Source: PZPK01 sp041590075
GTDB taxonomy: Bacteria; Pseudomonadota; Gammaproteobacteria; Pseudomonadales; Oleiphilaceae
NCBI GenBank assembly: GCA_041590075.1
Contig: JBFHUL010000027.1
Span: 1 to 38,744 of the forward strand
DNA length: 38,744 bases
Reading direction: 5' to 3'
The notes under the pieces were generated by a model. It was not told the origin of the DNA. It was given only the letters and a program-made list of their open reading frames with translations, and ran no database searches. Of this stretch, positions 34,176-38,744 are shown one piece after another. Position 1 is the stretch's first letter. Each line of letters opens with the position of its first letter. The translations under genes were made by a program, and so were the position numbers.

Positions 34176-35009
34176 ATGAAACATCTGCACTGCCCGGTTT
34201 GTGAAGCTACCCTGCATTATCATCGTGACGAACGCCGTCTGGCATGCCCTAACGGTCACAGTTTCGATCAAGCTCGGCAGGGTTACTTCAATTTACTGCT
34301 GAGCCAGCACAAAAAGAGCAAGCAGCCCGGCGATACGCACGAGATGGTCGAGGCCCGGCGTGACTTCCTGAATGCGGGTTATTATGCCCCCATCGCCGCC
34401 ATGGCTACGGAGATGCTGCAAACCCACGCGCCGTCTATGGCCACATTCTGCGATCTCGCCTGCGGTGAAGGGTACTACACCCAATATATACACGCGATGC
34501 TGTCTCACAGCCACAGCGTCACCACCACCGGCATCGATATTTCAACTCCCGCTATCAAGGCTGCAACGCGTCGCAACAAAGCCCTGCAGTGGTTGGTTGC
34601 AAGCATTGCGCAAGCGCCCATCGAGTCGGCCTCGCACGATGTGGTGAGCTGTCTGTTTTGTCGCCTCAACACAAGCGAAGCCTTGCGCCTCATCAAACCC
34701 GGCGGCCTGCTTCTGATCGCAGAAGCAGGCCCCTCCCACCTAGACGGCTTGCGCAGCGCACTGTATGACGCACCTCGCAGCAAAGAAACCTCAACAACGC
34801 CCGCTATACCGGGTGCAGAATTGCTTGAGCAGCGTGCATGGCGCGACACTTTACACGTGGCTTCAGCGGAACATATCCGTAACCTGCTGACCATGACGCC
34901 TCATTTCTGGCGCACAACCGAAGCGGCCAAGGCTCGCGTGTACCGCCTGGATAGCCTGACTACCCGCATCGATGTACACTTTTATCTATTTCGAAAATCT
35001 GCTGAATAA
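34176..35009 (+). CDS. rlmA: 23S rRNA (guanine-N1)-methyltransferase
   Basis: SAM-dependent enzyme that methylates N1 of a guanine in helix 35 of 23S rRNA (G745 in E. coli). The protein is 277 aa. The N-terminal zinc site is CPVC (6-9) with a later C and H in LACPNGHSFD. GYFNLLL and a Rossmann SAM site (FCDLACGEGYYT) follow. It begins one base after dapE and its stop overlaps the next start in TAATG. Placement after dapE matches Pseudomonas, where the gene is called rrmA, as I recall. Confidence 0.93.
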   Translation: MKHLHCPVCEATLHYHRDERRLACPNGHSFDQARQGYFNLLLSQHKKSKQPGDTHEMVEARRDFLNAGYYAPIAAMATEMLQTHAPSMATFCDLACGEGYYTQYIHAMLSHSHSVTTTGIDISTPAIKAATRRNKALQWLVASIAQAPIESASHDVVSCLFCRLNTSEALRLIKPGGLLLIAEAGPSHLDGLRSALYDAPRSKETSTTPAIPGAELLEQRAWRDTLHVASAEHIRNLLTMTPHFWRTTEAAKARVYRLDSLTTRIDVHFYLFRKSAE

Positions 35010-35257
35010 TGAACAAACGTCCTCAGCATACCGGCCAGCAACAAGCCTACTTCTTTAAGTATTTTGTATTGGGCGCCATCACTTTTTTACTGGGCATCGG
35101 CACCGTGGTGTACGTGAACCTGCTGCTTCCCTCTTCCGCTGAACAGGAATGGCTTGCCCTGGCCGGCCTGGTGATTGGTGCCCCCGGTGGGCTGATCGCA
35201 CTGTATTGCTATATCCGTATGCTTATCGCCCGCTTGCAACACTTTTTCAAACACTAA
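35009..35257 (+). CDS. Small inner-membrane protein of unknown function
   Basis: An 82-aa protein with two membrane segments (about 14-41 and 48-73), a short polar N-terminus and a basic C-terminus (RMLIARLQHFFKH). Its ATG overlaps the rlmA stop (TAATG), so it is translated with rlmA. I do not recognise the family. Confidence 0.75.
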   Translation: MNKRPQHTGQQQAYFFKYFVLGAITFLLGIGTVVYVNLLLPSSAEQEWLALAGLVIGAPGGLIALYCYIRMLIARLQHFFKH

Positions 35258-35267
35258 TAGGTCATTC

Positions 35268-35675
35268 ATGAACGCTCCCAAGGCTCAGCCCGACATTGAA
35301 ATCTACATAAAAAATGGCTCGCTAGATGATATGCTGAAATGGCTCAGCACACATTTCAGCGGTATCTCTGCGCATGAAGACTGGGCACAGCGTTTTGATG
35401 CCGGCAAGATGATTACAACTGAGGTACGACACAAAGATGCTCGCATTCCTCTGATGATCACACCCGGCGCTGCGGGCAAGGCGTTCACCAGCGTATGGTT
35501 CAAGTCGGCGCAAACGCCTTGGCATACCGATCTCGACTGCGCACGCGACTGCGCGGTAACGCTCAATGTGGAAGTGCGATGCTCCGCTGCCAGCTGGCAG
35601 GAAGATGAAGCGCTCGACAGTGAACAGTGGTGGGTATTAAAAGGCGAGCAGGAACGCCTGGTGCGGTGGGGATAA
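35268..35675 (+). CDS. Conserved-looking cytoplasmic protein of unknown function
   Basis: A 135-aa soluble protein without signal or membrane segment. Notable parts are NGSLDDMLKWLSTHFSG (about 16-32), VRHKDARIPLMITPGAAGKAF (about 53-73), WFKSAQTPWHTDLDCARD and the tryptophan pair in SEQWWVLKGEQERLVRWG at the end. It is the last gene of the dapE-rlmA run, before a strong terminator. A similar unknown gene lies near dapE in Pseudomonas, as I recall. No function is proposed. Confidence 0.75.
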   Translation: MNAPKAQPDIEIYIKNGSLDDMLKWLSTHFSGISAHEDWAQRFDAGKMITTEVRHKDARIPLMITPGAAGKAFTSVWFKSAQTPWHTDLDCARDCAVTLNVEVRCSAASWQEDEALDSEQWWVLKGEQERLVRWG

Positions 35676-35680
35676 AAACG

Positions 35681-35710
35681 AAAAACGCCGGCAATTGCCG
35701 GCGTTTTTTT
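35681..35710. terminator. Bidirectional terminator between the dap operon and the cold-shock gene
   Basis: The perfect palindrome ACGCCGGCAATTGCCGGCGT is flanked by five A bases (35681-35685) and seven T bases (35704-35710). It is placed between two converging genes, so it stops transcription from both sides. Confidence 0.92.
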
Positions 35711-35726
35711 GGGGGAGGCGAATCCG

Positions 35727-36212
35727 CTATTTCACAATAGAGACATTCTCGGCCTGCAAGCCCTTTTCACCCTGGGAAATATCAAAACGTACGCTCTGCC
35801 CCTGACGCAAAGAACGACGACCTCGCCCTCTAATCGAACGGAAGTGCACAAACACATCCTCACCCGCATCGGTCGTAATAAAGCCGAAGCCCTTATTTAC
35901 ATTGAACCACTTTACGATGCCGCTCTCTTTGCCCTCGGCCACACCGCTGTCATCATCGTCATCCCCTTCAAACTCTTCCGCAACGCTGCTGGTTGGGCGA
36001 ATGAACAATACATCGAGGATGGACGCCAGCACAAAAAACAACCAGGCAACAATATAGAAATTAGGACCTTCGTTACTACCCAAAAAAGCTACCGCGCCCA
36101 TCTCGCCGGGCAAACCGGAACCGGCATCCAGCGCGAGCAACAATAAAAAAGGAAAAGGTAACGAAACCAGTGCACTTATAAATATTTTTTTTGAAACACT
36201 CTGTGTAGACAT
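35727..36212 (-). CDS. Membrane-anchored cold-shock-domain protein
   Basis: A 161-aa protein that joins two membrane segments (about 9-29 and 52-72) to a C-terminal cold-shock domain (about 97-160) by an acidic linker with DDDDD at about 84-88. The domain has both RNA-binding motifs: KGFGFI (RNP1, about 107-112) and VFVHF (RNP2, about 120-124). It would hold an RNA- or single-stranded DNA-binding module at the inner membrane, facing the cytoplasm if the usual positive-inside rule holds. Most cold-shock proteins are about 70 aa and soluble. A cold-shock gene also follows rlmA in Pseudomonas, as I recall, so the pairing may be old. It has a long leader on its own promoter side. Confidence 0.85.
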   Translation of the reverse strand: MSTQSVSKKIFISALVSLPFPFLLLLALDAGSGLPGEMGAVAFLGSNEGPNFYIVAWLFFVLASILDVLFIRPTSSVAEEFEGDDDDDSGVAEGKESGIVKWFNVNKGFGFITTDAGEDVFVHFRSIRGRGRRSLRQGQSVRFDISQGEKGLQAENVSIVK

Positions 36213-36373
36213 TTACGACTCTCTGACTGAAACACCCTGTCTGCCAATAACCTTTTTATGAAGAGCAACACGGCAGTGTAAGGGAATACATTTACCCACC
36301 GGGTGAACACGTATACCGCACTCAACGACCCGGGAACCAAAGGATCACCCTAACCGGGCGCCCCAAGCGCGGA

Positions 36374-36379
36374 ATGATA
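36374..36379 (-). promoter_or_regulatory. Possible -10 element of the cold-shock gene
   Basis: Minus-strand TATCAT is a good -10, with a weak -35 upstream (TCGAAC-like at 16-17 bases). It would give a leader of about 155 bases before the ATG at 36212, a length like that of cspA leaders, which control translation by temperature. The leader contains CCCGG/CCGGG and ACCC/GGGT pairings. The gap 36213-36477 holds no gene I can support. Confidence 0.35.
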
Positions 36380-36477
36380 ACAGATTTGACCAGATGTTCG
36401 AGAGTGCTTGCGGCTTCTTTTGTGCCCTTGCGCTTGTGCGCATTCCGTCTTACACACTCTACATCAACGAGCGCCAC

Positions 36478-37899
36478 CTAACTCCGCCCGTAGTTGTCGT
36501 CGAAACGCACGATGTCGTCTTCGCCCAGATACGATCCGCTCTGCACCTCAATCATTTCCAAAGGCAGTTTGCCGGGGTTCTCCAGGCGGTGCGTGGCGCC
36601 AATGGGGATATAGGTCGACTGGTTTTCGGAAAGCATTTTCGTTTCATCGTTGATGGTCACCAGCGCCGTACCCGACACAATAATCCAGTGCTCGGCGCGG
36701 TGGTGATGCATCTGTAACGAGAGTTTGGCACCGGGTTTCACGGTAATGCGTTTCACCTGAAAACGCTCACCCATATCGATGGAGTCGTAGGTGCCCCAAG
36801 GGCGGGCGACCTCGCGATGAATCGTCGCTTCCGAGCGGCCCGCTTTTTCAAGCTGCTTAACGATACTTTTTACTTCCTGCACGCGGTCTTTATGGCTGAC
36901 CATGACGGCATCGGGCGTGTCCACCACCACGAGCTCTTCCACACCCACGGCGGCAATGAGTTTGTTATCGCTCAAAAACAGGTTGTTCCGCGCATCATGG
37001 GTCAACACGTCGCCACGCTTCACGTTTCCGTCGGCATCCTGCGGGCTCTCTTCCCATAATGAAGACCAGGACCCCACATCGCTCCAGCCTGCATCGAGCG
37101 GCACCACCACCGCATCGCGGGTTTTTTCCATCACGGCATAGTCAATCGAGTCTTCCGGGCAGGCCGCAAAAGCCTCTGCATCTACACGGGTAAAATCCAG
37201 ATCCCGAGAGGTCTGCGCAAATGCTTTCTCCACCGCCGAGAGAATATCGGGGCGATGTTGCTTGAGCTCAGCGAGATACACGGACGCTTTGAACATAAAC
37301 ATCCCGCTGTTCCAAAGATAGCAGCCCTCATCGAGATAAGCCTGTGCCGTGGCCGCGTCGGGCTTTTCTACAAAGGCCGCCACGTCGGACAATGCACCAT
37401 GTGCCTCACCCACCTTAATATAACCATACCCGGTTTCAGGCGCGCGCGGCACAATCCCAAAGGTTACCAGTTTCCCTTCCCTCGCCCCCTGGATAGCCTG
37501 TTCCAAAGCGCTATGGAAAGCCGCCACGTCACGCATCACATGGTCCGCCGCCAACACCAGCAATATGGCCTCCGGATCTTCTTGCGCCACCTGCAGCGCC
37601 GCCAGCGCCACAGCAGGAGCCGTGTTGCGACCGACGGGCTCAAGCATGATGGCGGCCGCAGACCGACGCGCCTGACGCAGCTGCTCCGCAACAATAAAGC
37701 GGTGCTCTTCATTACATACAATGACAGGCGCGGCCACATTCAGCGCATCGCCCGCTCCATCAAGACGGGCGAGCGTTTCCTGGAACATGGTTTGCTCAGA
37801 CATAAGCGACAAAAATTGCTTGGGATACAGCTTGCGAGACAGCGGCCACAAGCGTGTGCCGCTGCCGCCGGCCATAATGAGAGGAACAAGTTTGCGCAT
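36478..37899 (-). CDS. manC: Mannose-1-phosphate guanylyltransferase/mannose-6-phosphate isomerase
   Basis: Makes GDP-mannose, and by family also interconverts fructose-6-P and mannose-6-P through its C-terminal domain. The protein is 473 aa. IMAGGSGTRLWPLSRKLYPK (8-27) is the nucleotide-binding signature, FVEKPD the sugar-phosphate site. The cupin domain runs from about 367 (RPWGTYDSID) with the zinc-type HHHRAEHW. The start at 37899 follows AAGGA at 8 bases; the ATG three codons earlier lies inside that ribosome site. It is 26 bases after fcl, so one operon is likely, supplying GDP-mannose and GDP-fucose. Confidence 0.96.
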   Translation of the reverse strand: MRKLVPLIMAGGSGTRLWPLSRKLYPKQFLSLMSEQTMFQETLARLDGAGDALNVAAPVIVCNEEHRFIVAEQLRQARRSAAAIMLEPVGRNTAPAVALAALQVAQEDPEAILLVLAADHVMRDVAAFHSALEQAIQGAREGKLVTFGIVPRAPETGYGYIKVGEAHGALSDVAAFVEKPDAATAQAYLDEGCYLWNSGMFMFKASVYLAELKQHRPDILSAVEKAFAQTSRDLDFTRVDAEAFAACPEDSIDYAVMEKTRDAVVVPLDAGWSDVGSWSSLWEESPQDADGNVKRGDVLTHDARNNLFLSDNKLIAAVGVEELVVVDTPDAVMVSHKDRVQEVKSIVKQLEKAGRSEATIHREVARPWGTYDSIDMGERFQVKRITVKPGAKLSLQMHHHRAEHWIIVSGTALVTINDETKMLSENQSTYIPIGATHRLENPGKLPLEMIEVQSGSYLGEDDIVRFDDNYGRS

Positions 37900-37925
37900 T
37901 GATTCCATCCTTAATTTTTTAACGA

Positions 37926-38744
37926 TCAGGCTTGTCGAAAATCTTCTTGGTGCGCGATAAACCAGCGGTAGGCATCGCCCAAACCATCCCGTAATGACCA
38001 GCGATGCTGCCACCCCATGCTGCGCAATAGGCTCACGTCCATGAGTTTCCTGGGCGCACCATCGGGCATCTCGGTATTGAATGTGATTGCACCCTCAAAG
38101 CCCACCACCTCGCTAATCGTTTCAGCCAGCTCCCGAATGCTTACATCGACACCGGTGCCCACATTGATATGCGACTGCATAGGTTCAACTGCCGTTTCAT
38201 ATTCAGCTGATTGCAAAGCCATGACATGCACACAGGCTGCAGCCATATCATCAACATGCAAAAATTCACGTTTGGGCGCGCCCGTACCCCAGATTTCGAC
38301 CGACGCAGCGCCCTGCGCTTTCGCCTCGTGAAAACGACGCAATAATGCAGGAATCACATGACTGTTTTCAGGGTGAAAGTTATCGCCGGGGCCATACAAA
38401 TTGGTGGGCATCACCGAGCGGTAATCACAGCCATATTGGCGGTTATAGGACTCGCACAACTTGATACCGGCGATTTTAGCGATGGCATAGGGTTCGTTAG
38501 TAGGCTCGAGTTTGCCCGTGAGCAGCGCCGATTCCTGCATGGGCTGCTCGGCCAACTTTGGATAAATACAGGAGCTTCCCAAAAACAACAGACGTTTAAC
38601 GCCTGCCTCATGGGCGGCCTGAATGATGTTGCACTCCATCATCAGATTGTCGTAGATAAACTGCGCAGGGTAGATGTTGTTGGCGTGAATACCCCCTACT
38701 TTGGCAGCCGCAAGAAACACATATTCGGGCTTTTCCTGCTCAAA
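37926..38744 (-). CDS. fcl: GDP-L-fucose synthase, 5' part cut off by the window edge
   Basis: Epimerase and reductase that converts GDP-4-keto-6-deoxymannose to GDP-fucose. The 272 visible codons run from the window edge to the stop at 37926; about 45-50 N-terminal residues with the NADPH loop lie outside. Visible are YVFLAAAKVGGIHANN, the catalytic region FLGSSCIYPK, the Tyr/Lys pair in NEPYAIAKIAGIKLCESYN and PTNLYGPGDNFHPENSHVIPALLRRFHEA. The partner gmd is not in the window but would be expected just upstream. Confidence 0.96.
   Translation of the reverse strand, partial: FEQEKPEYVFLAAAKVGGIHANNIYPAQFIYDNLMMECNIIQAAHEAGVKRLLFLGSSCIYPKLAEQPMQESALLTGKLEPTNEPYAIAKIAGIKLCESYNRQYGCDYRSVMPTNLYGPGDNFHPENSHVIPALLRRFHEAKAQGAASVEIWGTGAPKREFLHVDDMAAACVHVMALQSAEYETAVEPMQSHINVGTGVDVSIRELAETISEVVGFEGAITFNTEMPDGAPRKLMDVSLLRSMGWQHRWSLRDGLGDAYRWFIAHQEDFRQA

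Overview
The window looks like the chromosome of a marine-type gammaproteobacterium, plausibly Cellvibrionales or a neighbouring group. That placement is an inference from gene order and protein character, not a measured identity. The gene orders rpsB-tsf-pyrH-frr-uppS-cdsA-dxr-rseP-bamA-skp-lpxD-fabZ-lpxA-lpxB-rnhB and map-glnD-dapC-(yffB)-dapD are the classic Pseudomonas-like arrangements. dapE-rlmA followed by small unknown genes and a cold-shock gene also resembles Pseudomonas, as I recall it.

Left part (about 1-8,600): an exopolysaccharide locus, all on the minus strand, in three transcriptional blocks. In transcription order the first block is a fusion of a degenerate sugar transferase with a WecG/TagA-type glycosyltransferase, followed by an intact polyprenyl-phosphate sugar transferase. 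The second is a Wza-like export lipoprotein followed by a Wzz/GumC-like co-polymerase without a kinase domain. The third is a Wzy/WaaL-like membrane protein, a polysaccharide pyruvyl transferase and a family 2 glycosyltransferase, closed by a terminator at 95-125. Each block is preceded by a sigma-54 type -24/-12 sequence, and upstream of each lies an almost identical 13-bp A-rich word (CAATAAAAACAAT or one mismatch). The spacing to the -24 element is 11, 12 and 22 bp, so the third differs by one helical turn. This apparent sigma-54 regulon with a shared upstream box is the most interesting thing in the window.

Next (8,700-11,510): a yceI/cytochrome b561 pair and an unrecognised lipoprotein with Ig-like and fibronectin-III-like domains. 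They lie where dnaE usually follows rnhB in related genomes.

Middle (11,843-26,496, minus strand): the envelope biogenesis and translation supercluster. It covers ribosomal protein S2, EF-Ts, UMP kinase, ribosome recycling factor, undecaprenyl-PP and CDP-DAG synthesis, the MEP pathway, the site-2 protease RseP, outer-membrane assembly (BamA, Skp), lipid A synthesis and RNase HII. Genes overlap or nearly touch. Visible internal control points are an S2 leader, a terminator between rpsB and tsf, an extended -10 promoter before pyrH and a double hairpin between frr and uppS.

Right (26,832-35,675, plus strand): map, glnD and the succinylase-branch lysine/diaminopimelate genes (dapC, yffB, dapD, dapE), then rlmA and two small unknown genes, ended by a bidirectional terminator. 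Facing it on the minus strand is a membrane-anchored cold-shock-domain protein.

The right edge (36,478-38,744, minus strand) carries manC and the truncated GDP-fucose synthase gene fcl. These make GDP-mannose and GDP-fucose and probably feed surface polysaccharide assembly. No tRNA, rRNA, CRISPR, insertion sequence or phage gene was seen.
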